From Flavobacterium ardleyense (lineage in GTDB: Bacteria > Bacteroidota > Bacteroidia > Flavobacteriales > Flavobacteriaceae): a stretch of 64,000 nt of DNA. Shown here one piece after another: positions 17,647 through 26,456 of this stretch. Positions within the stretch are counted from its first letter, which is position 1. Each line of letters opens with the position of its first letter. Location of the stretch: contig NZ_CP137891.1 of NCBI RefSeq assembly GCF_033547075.1, positions 1,798,001 to 1,862,000 of the forward strand, in the 5' to 3' direction. Below the pieces are notes generated by a model that saw only the letters and a program-made list of their open reading frames with translations, was not told the origin of the DNA and did not search any database. Made by a program: the position numbers and the translations under genes.

Positions 17647-18431
17647 AAGTAATTCTCTTTTTGTATAAATCGGATAGGAGAGGGCTCGACAGTGTTGCTA
17701 TCTGTTTCAATACTCAACACAAACCTATCCGCCGTAACTCCATCAAGAAGATATAGATTGTTGCTTTCTTTTTTTGAAAAATCTTTAATGAAAACGCCTT
17801 TATACAACAATTCTTGTTCAGTTTCTGTAACGCTCCACAATTGATATACTTCACCTTGACCTAAAACAGGAAGATTTGCCAAATCCAAAATTGCTGTCAA
17901 TTCGTTATGATTATAAAATAATGTTGCCGTAACATCGGTCGAATTATCTTCAGATTCAAGAATCTGCTTTTGAGTTGCTGGAAGTTTAAGTAAATTTAAA
18001 ATAGTTTCAGTCCTAACCGACTGCTGTTTTATCGAATCAGTTTCAGCTAACAGTGCAGTTTTTTCCTTTTGACTTTTAACTTGGTATTCTATCAAACCAG
18101 AATTTTCGTAACCAAAATAAGTTGCCGTCAATAACAGAAGCAAACAAAAACTCCAGCCTAAAATTGCAGACCAATTGGTTTTTTTCTTTTTCTCTAATTT
18201 TGAAGATTTTGCGGTTTGATTACTAATCATGGCATCCATCATTTCTGAAGTTACCGTAGGTGATAGAGCAGCGGTTAACTGAATAATCGCTGCTTCAATC
18301 TTATCTATTTCTAAATTAATCTCAGAATCAGCACGACGTAATTTTGCAACTGCGATATTCTCTTGCTCAGAAAGATGTCCCAAAACGTACATTTCTAATT
18401 TTCCTGAAGCTATATATTCTTTAGTAGTCAT
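17643..18431 (-). CDS. RskA-like anti-sigma factor
   Basis: A 262-residue single-pass membrane protein. Residues 1-80 are a cytoplasmic anti-sigma domain starting KEYIASGKLEMYVLGHLSEQE. A transmembrane helix spans about 87-107, followed by a coiled region. The extracytoplasmic domain 150-262 contains LPVLGQGEVYQLWSV and an immunoglobulin-like strand pattern typical of the anti-sigma-K factor RskA C-terminal domain. It would sequester the ECF sigma factor encoded three bases upstream until a cell-envelope signal releases it. The signal is unknown. Confidence 0.85.
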   Translation of the reverse strand: MTTKEYIASGKLEMYVLGHLSEQENIAVAKLRRADSEINLEIDKIEAAIIQLTAALSPTVTSEMMDAMISNQTAKSSKLEKKKKTNWSAILGWSFCLLLLLTATYFGYENSGLIEYQVKSQKEKTALLAETDSIKQQSVRTETILNLLKLPATQKQILESEDNSTDVTATLFYNHNELTAILDLANLPVLGQGEVYQLWSVTETEQELLYKGVFIKDFSKKESNNLYLLDGVTADRFVLSIETDSNTVEPSPIRFIQKENYL

Positions 18432-18434
18432 AGT

Positions 18435-18953
18435 CTAATTTGCAATAATGGCACGTAAATCGTCAACGCTTTGTTTAATATTAAGAAATAATTGATTCTC
18501 AGAAATCTCCAATATTTCAGAAGTAGATGCGATACCTTTTCCTTTAAACAGTAACAAATCCAACTGCTGAACAGATTTCGGGCGTAAATTTTTCACAAAT
18601 TCCTGTACGCCGTATTCTTTAATAATAGAAAATTTCGAATATTCGCTAGTAATCGTACTAACAAAGTTTCGATTCGGGCTAAAATTCGAATTTAATGATG
18701 TCTGCTTCTCGCAAATAGTTTCGCGACACAAACTTAACAACCATCCGAAAAAGGTTCCTTTACTGTCGCTAAATTGAGAAATATTTGCAAAAACCTTTTC
18801 AAACACTTCAAATAGTGCTTCTTCGGCAATTTCCTGCTTATCAATCGAATGGCAAATTATAGCATACAAACTTTCTGCATACTTGTCATATATATAATAG
18901 GAAGCCCGTTTGTCGCGGCTTACTATTAAACTAAGTAGTTGGTCTAGCGGCAT
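18435..18953 (-). CDS. Divergent ECF RNA polymerase sigma factor
   Basis: A 172-residue ECF-type sigma factor. Region 2 is recognisable at about residues 10-75 (ASYYIYDKYAESLYAIICHS, then EALFEVFEKVFANISQF and GTFFGWLLSLCRETI). Region 4 at about 118-170 is poorly conserved: LRPKSVQQLDLLLFKG replaces the usual P-x-x-x-R-E start, although the helix-turn-helix spacing persists. Promoter recognition may be narrow or altered. The gene is first in an operon with its anti-sigma factor and an alpha/beta hydrolase. A -7 element lies 15 bases upstream, which may allow autoregulation. Confidence rests on region 2 and on the linked anti-sigma gene. Confidence 0.8.
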   Translation of the reverse strand: MPLDQLLSLIVSRDKRASYYIYDKYAESLYAIICHSIDKQEIAEEALFEVFEKVFANISQFSDSKGTFFGWLLSLCRETICEKQTSLNSNFSPNRNFVSTITSEYSKFSIIKEYGVQEFVKNLRPKSVQQLDLLLFKGKGIASTSEILEISENQLFLNIKQSVDDLRAIIAN

Positions 18954-18967
18954 TTTTTTATTTTTTG

Positions 18968-18975
18968 CAAATTTA
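18968..18975 (-). promoter_or_regulatory. -7 element of the sigma/anti-sigma operon
   Basis: On the minus strand TAAATTTG matches TAnnTTTG 15 bases before the sigma factor ATG. There is no convincing -33 TTG, so an alternative sigma factor could recognise the promoter instead. Confidence 0.4.
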
Positions 18976-19111
18976 TCATTTCTTTTATTAGAAGCTGAAA
19001 ATAGCGATACATATTAAGGAGAAAGAATAAATGAAATTTTAATGGTACTTTAACGAAAAGCAATGTGCATCTTAGTCAACTTTGACTACTTTAGCTCTAA
19101 ATAAAATTACC

Positions 19112-19711
19112 ATGTCTAAGTATATTTCTGTTTTTTCTTTAATGTTATTGTTTGCTACAATTGGAACAACTACATCTTGTGCACAAAAATCAAATAAAGC
19201 AGCTACAACTACAGTAACAAAAAAAGTTATGAATACATCAATATACAACTACAAAGCAACAGACATCGATGGTAAAACTTTTGATCTTGCTTCTCTTAAA
19301 GGGAAAAAAGTAATTATTGTAAATACAGCTTCAAAATGTGGTTACACTGGACAGTACGAAGGTCTAGAGAAGTTGTATAAAGAATATTCAAATGACGGAT
19401 TGGTAATTCTTGGTTTTCCAACTAACGACTTTAACGGTCAAGAGCCTGGATCAAACAAAGAAATTGCAGCATTTTGCACTCAAAACTACGGAGTTACTTT
19501 TCCTATGATGGAAAAAATTACTGTAAAAGGAGACGATATGAACCCAATATATCGATATCTCACTCAGAAATCTGAAAATGGACTTGAGGATTCAAAAGTC
19601 ATGTGGAATTTTCAAAAATATCTGATCAACGAAAACGGACAACTTGAAAAAGTTCTTATGTCTAAAGTTGAGCCTAACGATCCAGAAATCATAAACTGGA
19701 TTAAAGCATAA
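19112..19711 (+). CDS. Glutathione peroxidase-type thiol peroxidase, probable lipoprotein
   Basis: A 199-residue peroxidase reducing hydroperoxides. ATG at 19112 is chosen over an upstream TTG because it opens a clean signal sequence. A cysteine at residue 23 in GTTTSC gives a weak lipobox, suggesting attachment to a membrane. The catalytic Cys76 lies in NTASKCGYTGQYEGL (a cysteine, not a selenocysteine, enzyme). Gln110 in FNGQEPGS and Trp165 in MWNFQKYL complete the family's active-site set. Many bacterial GPx-like enzymes use thioredoxin rather than glutathione. It is a single gene facing the acetyltransferase. Confidence 0.92.
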   Translation: MSKYISVFSLMLLFATIGTTTSCAQKSNKAATTTVTKKVMNTSIYNYKATDIDGKTFDLASLKGKKVIIVNTASKCGYTGQYEGLEKLYKEYSNDGLVILGFPTNDFNGQEPGSNKEIAAFCTQNYGVTFPMMEKITVKGDDMNPIYRYLTQKSENGLEDSKVMWNFQKYLINENGQLEKVLMSKVEPNDPEIINWIKA

Positions 19712-19722
19712 TGAAAACGTTC

Positions 19723-20223
19723 TTAACTTTCCAGTATTAATTCCATCAGTAATAGATCGAGCCATTGGTTAAATTTAAAACCAGCTTCGTGGCAAACTCC
19801 TATTTCTCTAAATCCAAATTTGCGATGAAATGCAATACTTGCTTCGTTTGAAGCATCAATTGCAGCAATCATAGTGCGCATATTTTGGCTTTTGGCCTGA
19901 TTGATTAATTCAGATAAAAGCATAGATCCAACTCCTTTACCATTATTATCAGCATTGACGTATACAGAATGTTCGACCGTAAATCTGCTTCCATACTTTT
20001 GCCGAAAGGCACCATAAGTACCATAGCCGATTACAATTTCATTTTGCACCGCAACAACCACAGGGAAATTTTTCTCCTGTTTTTCTAAAAACCAATTTGT
20101 GAGTTCGACCATTGTTCTGGCGTCATCATCATAAATAGCGGTCGTTTTTAGAATTGCGTAGTTGGTTATTTCCAATACGGCGTCAAGGTCAGATAATTTG
20201 CAGGCTCTAATTATTACACTCAT
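19723..20223 (-). CDS. GNAT N-acetyltransferase, phosphinothricin-acetyltransferase-like
   Basis: A 166-residue GNAT-fold acetyltransferase. Order of elements: N-terminal RACKLSDLDAVLEITNYAI, a Pat/Bar-like KTTAIYDDDARTMVELTNWF, the VEHSVYVNADNNGKGVGSML acetyl-CoA binding region (Q/R-x-x-G-x-G/A variant GKGVGS) and FHRKFGFREIGVCHEAGFKF near the C-terminus. The last block is typical of the Pat family, which acetylates phosphinothricin or methionine sulfone-like amino acids. Native substrate is unknown. It is convergent with the peroxidase gene, with 11 bases between their stops. Confidence 0.88.
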   Translation of the reverse strand: MSVIIRACKLSDLDAVLEITNYAILKTTAIYDDDARTMVELTNWFLEKQEKNFPVVVAVQNEIVIGYGTYGAFRQKYGSRFTVEHSVYVNADNNGKGVGSMLLSELINQAKSQNMRTMIAAIDASNEASIAFHRKFGFREIGVCHEAGFKFNQWLDLLLMELILES

Positions 20224-20445
20224 AAGACATACTATTGATTTTGCTTAGGCTCAACGCCATACAAAAGTTCTTTGTAAAATTAAATCTTTTCAAAGTTCTA
20301 AGACTCAAAATCATTACTCATTTTTTCTGTTTTTTTTCTAAAATTAAATTCACTCAACAATAAATATTAGTAACCATTAAGACTGAACTGTTCATGAGAC
20401 ATTCAAAGAAATCTTTATTATTCAATACAATTAATCCCTAAAATC

Positions 20446-22185
20446 ATGGATGCACGAATTAAGACAAACGCTCTACTAGAGAAACTTCCGGCACATTTGC
20501 AACAATTTATCAAACCTCAAGATTATGATCTTTATACTAATATCGATCAAGCAATCTGGAGATTTGTCATGCGCCAAAATGTAAGTTATCTACCTTCTGT
20601 AGCGCATAGTTCTTATCTCGAAGGTCTGAAAAAGACAGGAATTGAAATTGATAGAATCCCAAATATGTACGGGATGAATAGGATTTTGTCCGAAATAGGA
20701 TGGGCTGCAGTTGCGGTTGATGGATTTATTCCGCCAAATGCTTTTATGGAATTTCAGTCACACCAAGTTTTAGTGATCGCTTCGGATATGCGTCAATTGG
20801 AACATATTGAATATACTCCCGCGCCAGATATTTTGCACGAAGGAGCGGGTCACGCACCTATAATTGCCAATAGAGAATATGCCGAATACTTAAAAAGATT
20901 TGGCGAAATTGGTGCAAAAGCAATCAGTTCAGCGAAAGATCAAGAATTATACGAAGTAATTAGAACATTGTCTATTCTCAAAGAATCTGAAACCGCGACC
21001 GAAGCAGAGATTTCGGCAGCAGAAAAGGCGGTTTTGGATGTACAAAATAGCTTTGGAGAACTGTCAGAAATGGGTCAGATTAGGAATCTACATTGGTGGA
21101 CGGTTGAGTACGGACTAATCGGCTCTGTGGATGATTTTAAATTATACGGTGCGGGATTATTGTCTTCGATTGGCGAAAGTAAATCGTGTATGAGCGCTTC
21201 TGTGAAAAAACTGCCTTACACAATTGAAGCAGCAGAAGTTGGATTTGATATTACAAAACCACAGCCCCAACTGTTTGTAACGCCAGACTTTGCGCATCTT
21301 TCGATGGTTTTGGAGAATTTTGCCAACACAATGGCGGTGCGTCACGGCGGACTTCGAGGGATAGAAAAACTGATTGATTCTGCCGCAATTGGAACAATCG
21401 AGTTGAGTAGTGGAATTCAGATTTCGGGTGTATTTACAAATGTAATTGCTGAAAAAGATATGCCAATTTATGTTCAGACAACTGGAAAAACCGCTTTATC
21501 ATACAGTAATAAGGAACTTGTAGGACATAGCAGCAAGCAACATCCGCATGGTTTCGGTTCGACTTTGGGAAAATTAATTGGTATTGATTTGCCAATTGAA
21601 GAAATGTCGCCTGAAGTTTTGCAACAACACGGAATTCTTGAGAGGAAGGTTGTAGCGTTAAAATTTGAAGGTGGAGTAGTGGTAAAAGGCGAAATTATCA
21701 CAGGATCTCGCTCTATCAGAGGTAAAATTATGATTATTACTTTTAAAGATTGTACGGTTACGCATAACGGAAAAATCCTTTTTGATCCGTCTTGGGGAGT
21801 TTACGATATGGCCGTTGGTCAAAAAGTAGTTTCTGCTTTTGCAGGTGCTGCCGATCCTTCGAGCTTTGAAATTATCAAGCAAGTTTCAGAAAATACAACT
21901 CAGAAACTCGAAATGTCAGTAGAAAAAGCTGAGCTGAATGAACTTTATGGAAGTATTAGAAAAAATCCTTCAGTAGAAAACTGCAAGGTGGTTTTTGGAG
22001 TTTTACAGAAAAATCATCCTTTTGATTGGCTTTTATCTGTCGAAATTTTAGAAATTGCGAGCAAAGAAAATAGTTCCTTAACAGAAACAGTAATGTCGCA
22101 TCTGAATCAATTAAAGCTAAAAAGGCCAGAAGTTATGAAGAATATTGACCAAGGAATTGCGGTAATCAAAACTTTAGAAAGTTAG
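20446..22185 (+). CDS. Aromatic amino acid hydroxylase with long C-terminal extension
   Basis: A 579-residue pterin-dependent non-haem iron hydroxylase, most like phenylalanine 4-monooxygenase. Iron ligands are His131 and His136 in HEGAGHAP and Glu221 in WWTVEYGLIG, the usual 2-His-1-carboxylate triad. The catalytic domain occupies roughly residues 30-330 but lacks the N-terminal ACT regulatory domain of animal enzymes. About 240 further residues (340-579) have no obvious motif; they contain beta-rich segments such as KFEGGVVVKGEIITGSRSI and end in a helical part. Phe or Trp specificity is not settled. It is monocistronic and ends in a clear terminator. Confidence 0.9.
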   Translation: MDARIKTNALLEKLPAHLQQFIKPQDYDLYTNIDQAIWRFVMRQNVSYLPSVAHSSYLEGLKKTGIEIDRIPNMYGMNRILSEIGWAAVAVDGFIPPNAFMEFQSHQVLVIASDMRQLEHIEYTPAPDILHEGAGHAPIIANREYAEYLKRFGEIGAKAISSAKDQELYEVIRTLSILKESETATEAEISAAEKAVLDVQNSFGELSEMGQIRNLHWWTVEYGLIGSVDDFKLYGAGLLSSIGESKSCMSASVKKLPYTIEAAEVGFDITKPQPQLFVTPDFAHLSMVLENFANTMAVRHGGLRGIEKLIDSAAIGTIELSSGIQISGVFTNVIAEKDMPIYVQTTGKTALSYSNKELVGHSSKQHPHGFGSTLGKLIGIDLPIEEMSPEVLQQHGILERKVVALKFEGGVVVKGEIITGSRSIRGKIMIITFKDCTVTHNGKILFDPSWGVYDMAVGQKVVSAFAGAADPSSFEIIKQVSENTTQKLEMSVEKAELNELYGSIRKNPSVENCKVVFGVLQKNHPFDWLLSVEILEIASKENSSLTETVMSHLNQLKLKRPEVMKNIDQGIAVIKTLES

Positions 22186-22206
22186 TAGATTTAAAAAATA
22201 TACTTT

Positions 22207-22237
22207 AAAAGAGAGGCAGATTGTCTCTCTTTTTTTT
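22207..22237 (+). terminator. Terminator after the aromatic amino acid hydroxylase gene
   Basis: Arms AAAAGAGAG (22207-22215) and CTCTCTTTT (22225-22233) pair around a short loop and run into seven or more T residues. Confidence 0.85.
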
Positions 22238-22349
22238 GACTTTCGCCGAAAGATTAAAAATTCTCAGAAGACTTGATTTAATTAGAAATCGTTGAGAATT
22301 ATCAAAAAATTTTAGAAGGAATTTGGCTATTTCTTTCGATGCTAAATGT

Positions 22350-22357
22350 TAAATTTG
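22350..22357 (+). promoter_or_regulatory. -7 element of the menaquinone cluster
   Basis: TAAATTTG matches TAnnTTTG. It lies upstream of the menD ATG at 22407 and next to the earlier possible start at 22362, which supports the shorter menD product. Confidence 0.5.
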
Positions 22358-22406
22358 TGAGTTGATTTTCAAGCAGACTAATTTTATAAATTATAAAATA
22401 CTTAAA

Positions 22407-24059
22407 ATGATTTATCCTCAAATTCCTTTGGCGCAAACGGTCATCGAAAGTTGTCGCGTTCACGGAATTACCAATATTGTAATTTCTCCCGGCTCCCGAA
22501 ATGCTCCGCTGACCATAGGATTTGTAAATAACCCAAATTTTAAGTGTTTTAGCATCGTTGACGAACGTTGTGCGGCCTTTTTTGCAATGGGAATCGCGCA
22601 ACAAACCAAAGAACCTGTCGCAATTATCTGCACTTCGGGCTCTGCTTTATTGAACTATTATCCTGCAATTGCCGAAGCTTTCTATAGCAAAATTCCTCTT
22701 ATAGTAATTTCTGCCGATCGACCAACCGAGAAAATCGATATTGGTGATGGCCAAACCATCAGACAGCGAAATGTTTTCGAAAATCATTCGCTTTACAACG
22801 CCAATTTATCTGAAGAGGCAAGCGATGAGAACGATTTAGAAATCGCAAAAGCAATCAGTATTTCCAAAGAGCAAAAAGGTCCTGTTCATATAAATGTTCC
22901 TTTTGAAGAACCTTTATATCAGACAACCGAGGTTTTAGCAGTTTCTGTGCCAAATCTTACTTTTGAATCTTCCATTCAACTTCAATTTAATTTTGAAGAA
23001 GAAATAGCACTTTGGCCAGAATTCAAAAAGAAACTCATTCTCGTTGGAGTAAATGATCCTAATACAATTTCAGAAGAAATCTTAGCCAAATTAGCCAACG
23101 ATCCATCAATTGTGGTGATGACTGAAAGTACTTCAAACCTTCATAATCCGAATTTTGTTGGAAATATCGATAGAATTATCACACCATTTTCAGAAGCAGA
23201 TTTTGTGAATTTTAAACCTGATTTACTAGTGACTTTCGGTGGAATGGTAGTTTCAAAAAGGATAAAGCAATTTTTACGAAAGTATAAACCTCAAAATCAT
23301 TGGCATATTGATAAAATTCGTGCTTATGACTCTTTTGGTGCTCTTTCAAAACACATAATTCAAGAACCTTCGGTGTTTTTTAAAGCAGTTTTGCCAGAAA
23401 AAGCTTCGACAGAAAGCGATTACCGAGATCAAATGCTGTCAATTAAAAAATATAGGGAGGAAAAACATTTGGATTATTTGGGAAAAATTCCATTTTCAGA
23501 TTTTACTGCTTTTGATGTTATTTTAAAAAGATTACCGAAAGATTCTCAACTGCAAATTAGCAATAGCTCAGCAATTAGATACGCACAGCTTTTTGATATT
23601 GATTCTTCAATTGCCGTCTTCTGTAATAGAGGAACAAGTGGAATCGATGGTAGTACTTCAACCGCAATTGGAGCGGCATTTGCACAAGAGAAACAGACCG
23701 TTTTAATCACAGGAGACATCGGTTTTCTCTATGATAGCAATGCTTTATGGAATAAATACATCCCATCAAATTTCAAAATTATCATTGTAAATAATGGAGG
23801 AGGAGGAATCTTCAGAATTTTGCCAGGACATCAGGAAACTCAGGTTTTCAATGAATTTTTCGAAACTTCACATAACCTAAATGCCGAACATTTGGCTGAT
23901 ATGTATGACTTTTCATATTTTAGCGCAAGCGATAAAAAAAATCTAAAAGCAGAAATTCCGAAATTCTATCGAAATAATGATAAACCAACAATACTTGAAA
24001 TTTTCACACCAACTTTAATCAACGATCAGATATTATTAGACTATTTCAAAGCAGTTTAA
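22407..24059 (+). CDS. menD: MenD, SEPHCHC synthase
   Basis: Thiamine-diphosphate enzyme joining isochorismate and 2-oxoglutarate in the second step of menaquinone synthesis. About 550 residues from the ATG at 22407, a normal length. Features include VIESCRVHGITNIVISPGSR and NAPLTIGF at the N-terminus, the ThDP glutamate region CAAFFAMGIAQQTKEPVAIICTSG, the central ALTFGGMVVS-like domain, and the C-terminal GDIGFLYDSNALWN with INNNGGGGIF-like sequence that binds Mg-ThDP. First gene of the cluster; a -7 element precedes it. The upstream in-frame ATG at 22362 would add 15 residues that do not resemble the family. Confidence 0.95.
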   Translation: MIYPQIPLAQTVIESCRVHGITNIVISPGSRNAPLTIGFVNNPNFKCFSIVDERCAAFFAMGIAQQTKEPVAIICTSGSALLNYYPAIAEAFYSKIPLIVISADRPTEKIDIGDGQTIRQRNVFENHSLYNANLSEEASDENDLEIAKAISISKEQKGPVHINVPFEEPLYQTTEVLAVSVPNLTFESSIQLQFNFEEEIALWPEFKKKLILVGVNDPNTISEEILAKLANDPSIVVMTESTSNLHNPNFVGNIDRIITPFSEADFVNFKPDLLVTFGGMVVSKRIKQFLRKYKPQNHWHIDKIRAYDSFGALSKHIIQEPSVFFKAVLPEKASTESDYRDQMLSIKKYREEKHLDYLGKIPFSDFTAFDVILKRLPKDSQLQISNSSAIRYAQLFDIDSSIAVFCNRGTSGIDGSTSTAIGAAFAQEKQTVLITGDIGFLYDSNALWNKYIPSNFKIIIVNNGGGGIFRILPGHQETQVFNEFFETSHNLNAEHLADMYDFSYFSASDKKNLKAEIPKFYRNNDKPTILEIFTPTLINDQILLDYFKAV

Positions 24060-24121
24060 ACGGAGATAAATTCGCCTAATCTTATTACAAACATAATATT
24101 ATTAGAGAGTTTCAATCTTTG

Positions 24122-24129
24122 TATCTTTA
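24122..24129 (+). promoter_or_regulatory. Probable -7 element of cvfB
   Basis: TATCTTTA is one base off TAnnTTTG and lies 29 bases before the ATG at 24158. It falls inside the longer reading frame that starts at 24119, supporting the downstream start. Confidence 0.5.
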
Positions 24130-24157
24130 CACACAAATAAATTTAGAATACATTACA

Positions 24158-25003
24158 ATGAATATAGGAGTAGATAATACCTTAACAATATTAAGACACA
24201 CGCCACCGGGACTATATCTAGGAACAGACGATAGCGAAGATGTTGTGTTATTGCCAAATAAATACGTTCCAGAACACTACGAAATTGGAGATAAAATTAC
24301 CGTTTTCCTTTACTTGGATCACGAAGAAAGACCTGTTGCAACAACATTAGAACCATATATTTACCTGCACGAATTTGCACTTTTACGGGTGAATTACATC
24401 AATGAGTTTGGTGCTTTTATGGATTGGGGACTTGAAAAAGACCTTTTTGTTCCGTTTAAAGAGCAAGCACGTCCGATGGAAAAAGGAAAACGTTACTTAA
24501 TTTACATGACTATGGACGAGAAAACAAATCGTCTTGTGGGTTCAAGTAAAACAAATCAGTTCCTTAAAAATGAGGATTTAAAAGTTGAAGAAGGCGAAGA
24601 AGTTGACTTAATTGTATCTCATATCACAGATTCTGGCGTAAATGTGATTATCAACGAAGCATACAAAGGCTTGGTTTACAAAGATCAAATTTTTGACGAA
24701 ACGATTCGCACCGGAGATCGTATGATTGGATGGATTAAGACAATTCGTCCTGATAATAAGATTGATGTGATGTTGCAAAAGCCTGGTTATGAAAATGTGG
24801 AGCCGAATTCTCAATTAATTATGGATGAGCTTAAAGCAAGTCGTGGTTTCCTGAGATTGAATGATAATTCACATCCTGAAGACATCAAAACAGTTCTGAA
24901 AATGAGCAAGAAAACCTTTAAAAAGGCAATCGGATTACTTTATAAAGAAAAACTAATCGAAATTAAGGAAGACGGAATTTATCTTGTGAAAGATCAAGAA
25001 TAA
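24158..25003 (+). CDS. CvfB-like RNA-binding protein with S1 domains
   Basis: A 281-residue protein of the CvfB/YitL family. Three OB-type S1-like domains are followed by a C-terminal winged helix. Domain 1 starts TILRHTPPGLYLGTDDSEDVVLLPNKYVP, shown in part as LYLGTDDSEDVVLLPNKYVP. S1-like strands recur at INEFGAFMDWGLEKDLFVPF and ITDSGVNVIINEAYKGLVY. The C-terminal helix-turn-helix is near DIKTVLKMSKKTFKKAIGLL. CvfB homologues bind RNA and influence virulence or mRNA decay in Gram-positive bacteria. The link to menaquinone genes is positional only. An upstream ATG at 24119 would extend it by 13 residues. Confidence 0.88.
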   Translation: MNIGVDNTLTILRHTPPGLYLGTDDSEDVVLLPNKYVPEHYEIGDKITVFLYLDHEERPVATTLEPYIYLHEFALLRVNYINEFGAFMDWGLEKDLFVPFKEQARPMEKGKRYLIYMTMDEKTNRLVGSSKTNQFLKNEDLKVEEGEEVDLIVSHITDSGVNVIINEAYKGLVYKDQIFDETIRTGDRMIGWIKTIRPDNKIDVMLQKPGYENVEPNSQLIMDELKASRGFLRLNDNSHPEDIKTVLKMSKKTFKKAIGLLYKEKLIEIKEDGIYLVKDQE

Positions 25004-25054
25004 TTTTAATTCTCATTTTATAATATAAACTATCTAAAACATTTTCTGTTTATT

Positions 25055-25894
25055 ATGGCTGAAATTCAATGGACTACCGCAAAAGAATTTGAAGATATCA
25101 CTTTTAAAAAGTGCAATGGTGTGGCGCGAATCGCATTTAACCGACCTGACGTACGCAACGCTTTTCGACCGAAAACTACGGCTGAATTGTACCAAGCATT
25201 TTATGATGCTCAGGAAGATACTTCTATTGGAGTAGTACTACTTTCTGCCGAAGGGCCGTCAAGTAAAGACGGAGTTTATTCTTTTTGCAGCGGTGGAGAT
25301 CAAAAAGCGAGAGGTCATCAAGGATATGTAGGCGAGGACGGAATGCACAGATTGAATATTCTAGAAGTTCAGAGGCTTATACGCTTTATGCCGAAAGTGG
25401 TTATTGCGGTTGTTCCAGGTTGGGCAGTTGGCGGTGGTCACAGTTTGCACGTGGTCTGCGATATGACTCTTGCGAGTAAAGAACACGCTATTTTTAAACA
25501 AACCGATGCTGATGTAACTAGTTTTGACGGTGGATATGGATCCGCGTATCTTGCCAAAATGGTTGGACAGAAGAGAGCAAGAGAAATCTTCTTTTTAGGT
25601 CGAAATTATTCAGCACAAGAAGCTTTTGAAATGGGAATGGTTAACGCTGTTATTCCTCACGAAGAGCTAGAAGGTACTGCTTATGAATGGGCTCAGGAAG
25701 TGCTAGGAAAATCGCCAATGTCTATCAAAATGTTGAAATTTGCAATGAACTTGACCGATGATGGGATGGTTGGACAGCAAGTTTTTGCTGGCGAAGCAAC
25801 TAGACTTGCCTATATGACCGACGAAGCAAAAGAAGGCCGAGATGCTTTCTTAGAAAAAAGGAAACCAAATTTTGAAAAGAAATGGCTGCCATAA
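25055..25894 (+). CDS. menB: MenB, 1,4-dihydroxy-2-naphthoyl-CoA synthase
   Basis: Crotonase-family enzyme closing the naphthoate ring from succinylbenzoyl-CoA. The 279 residues contain the oxyanion-hole block FCSGGDQKARG, the PGWAVGGGHSLHVVCDM helix, the MenB signature TDADVTSFDGGYGSAYLAKM with VGQKRAREIFFLGR after it, and a C-terminal YMTDEAKEGRDAFLEKRKP. Length and motif order match MenB. It sits between cvfB and the PH-domain pair. A terminator overlaps its stop codon, so expression of the following genes may be lowered or need their own promoter. Confidence 0.96.
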   Translation: MAEIQWTTAKEFEDITFKKCNGVARIAFNRPDVRNAFRPKTTAELYQAFYDAQEDTSIGVVLLSAEGPSSKDGVYSFCSGGDQKARGHQGYVGEDGMHRLNILEVQRLIRFMPKVVIAVVPGWAVGGGHSLHVVCDMTLASKEHAIFKQTDADVTSFDGGYGSAYLAKMVGQKRAREIFFLGRNYSAQEAFEMGMVNAVIPHEELEGTAYEWAQEVLGKSPMSIKMLKFAMNLTDDGMVGQQVFAGEATRLAYMTDEAKEGRDAFLEKRKPNFEKKWLP

Positions 25895-25908
25895 ACAGCC
25901 TTTTTTTT
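25884..25908 (+). terminator. Terminator spanning the menB stop codon
   Basis: GGCTG (25884-25888) pairs with CAGCC (25896-25900) and eight T residues follow. The stop codon TAA (25892-25894) lies in the loop. The stem is only five GC-rich pairs, so read-through is likely. Confidence 0.7.
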
Positions 25909-25940
25909 GCTCTATTTTAAACTATAATATCTAAAAATAA

Positions 25941-26456
25941 TTGGAGAACTTTACAAATCAAAAAATACAGACTGACGATTTTCCCGCATATCAAGAAGTG
26001 GAGTTAACGCCGCTTGAGCCCAATTACTGGAAAGTTGTATTGATTAATAGTTTGCTGTTTTTAGTCTTTTTTGGAATTGGAATCGCATTGTATTTTTACT
26101 ATCAGCCAGAAATCTCTAGTCCATATTTGATAGTTTCCGGAATGTACATCATATTTTGTATAGTTTATTTAGTCATAAAATTCTTTGGATTTAAAAGTAA
26201 GAAGTATGCTTTCAGAGAACATGATGTAATTTACCAAAGTGGATTTATAACTACTAGCACAAGTGTAATACCTTATAATAGAGTGCAACATGTGACTTTA
26301 TTTGAAGGATTTGTTTCAAAGCAATTTGATCTAGCTAAAGTGGGAATTTTTACTGCGGGCGGAAAGGGAAGCGATATTGAAATTCCCGGAATTCAAAAAG
26401 AGGAAGCTGAACGCATCAAAACCCTACTTACTGCCAAAATATTAAGACAGTTGTAA
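25941..26456 (+). CDS. Bacterial PH-domain (bPH2) membrane protein, YdbS-like
   Basis: A 171-residue membrane protein with a TTG start at 25941; no suitable ATG exists before the first helix. Two hydrophobic helices lie at about 33-51 and 60-85. The bPH2 domain follows (HDVIYQSGFITTSTSVIPYN, RVQHVTLFEGFVSKQFDLAK, TAGGKGSDIEIPG). This YdbS/YdbT pairing is known from Bacillus, where deletion alters sensitivity to bacteriocins and related stress. The stop overlaps the ATG of the next gene (TAATG), so both proteins are probably made together and form one complex. Confidence 0.85.
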   Translation: MENFTNQKIQTDDFPAYQEVELTPLEPNYWKVVLINSLLFLVFFGIGIALYFYYQPEISSPYLIVSGMYIIFCIVYLVIKFFGFKSKKYAFREHDVIYQSGFITTSTSVIPYNRVQHVTLFEGFVSKQFDLAKVGIFTAGGKGSDIEIPGIQKEEAERIKTLLTAKILRQL

